Shown here: positions 5,449 to 5,557 of the stretch, piece by piece
Layout: every line of letters starts with the position of its first letter
How positions within the stretch are numbered: the first letter of the stretch is position 1
Source of the DNA: Ga0077536 sp043744805
Lineage (GTDB): Bacteria; Pseudomonadota; Gammaproteobacteria; Ga0077536
Direction of reading: 5' to 3'
DNA length: 5,557 nt
Assembly: GCA_043744805.1 (NCBI GenBank)
Contig: JAYTTZ010000224.1
Span: 1-5,557 of the forward strand
The notes under the pieces: model-generated
The model's input: only the letters and a program-made list of their open reading frames with translations
Databases searched by the model: none
What the model was told of the DNA's origin: nothing
Made by a program: the position numbers and the translations under genes

Positions 5449-5557
5449 CAGGCTGGTGAAAAAACTACTGCGGCGGCCGTCTGCGGCGTTGCGTATCCGC
5501 CTGCGGTGCTCATTTACCCCCTTGTAAACTGCGCTCCTCGGCGGACACGCGCCTTGC
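5445..5557. repeat. Palindromic intergenic repeat element (MITE/REP-like), left part, cut by window end
   Basis: The stretch begins TTAGCAGGCTGGTGAAAAAAC and has a central inverted repeat: TTTAC (5513-5517) against GTAAA (5524-5528). Further out, GCGTATCCGCC (5491-5501) pairs with GGCGGACACGC (5540-5550) with one G-U-type mismatch. Between these lie imperfectly paired GC-rich segments. The symmetry centre is near 5520.5, so the mirror of the TTAGCAGGCTG edge should fall about 39 bases beyond the window. From memory, elements with TTTTTCAxCAGCCTGC edges and a CATTTAC...GTAAACT core are repeated in many gammaproteobacterial genomes. I cannot name a family. There is no coding capacity here. Confidence 0.55.

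Overview
The window is visibly GC-rich (roughly 60-65% by eye) with short AT-rich islands. It looks like a chromosomal segment of a GC-rich proteobacterium. A CCCCTCT...AGAGGGG hairpin and an inverted-repeat element with a GCAGGCTGgTGAAAAA edge recall gammaproteobacteria of the Xanthomonadales type, but this taxonomic guess rests on memory of repeat style, not on a search.

Layout, left to right. (1) Bases 2-118, + strand: the last 38 codons of an aldehyde dehydrogenase. (2) Bases 119-291: a short convergent intergenic region with two strong hairpins and no gene. (3) Bases 292-2970, - strand: an 892-residue, cysteine-free RTX-type calcium-binding protein. Its order is N-terminal RTX repeats with three 81-residue modules, a C-type-lectin-like domain, an unassigned domain of about 225 residues, and a C-terminal RTX segment ending in DFLVV, the type of tail used by type I secretion substrates. 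(4) Bases 2971-3422: a 452-base gap that probably holds the RTX leader or promoter and contains a perfect 16-bp palindrome. (5) Bases 3423-5078, - strand: a 551-residue protein with a clear Sec signal peptide and motifs of the PstS-like (periplasmic-binding-protein type II) fold. (6) Bases 5079-5330: its AT-rich promoter region, with an inverted repeat over the predicted -35 and a stem-loop in the leader. (7) Bases 5331-5448, + strand: a broken remnant of an AMP-forming acyl-CoA/acetyl-CoA synthetase. (8) Bases 5445-5557: the left part of a palindromic repeat element that runs off the window and ends the synthetase remnant.

The biologically interesting unit is the pair of same-strand exported proteins. 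A PstS-like binding protein (Sec signal) lies upstream of a lectin-like RTX protein (likely type I secreted). No exporter, regulator or permease gene is in the window, so a joint role at the cell surface or outside the cell is inference. The right end is a decayed, repeat-invaded region.
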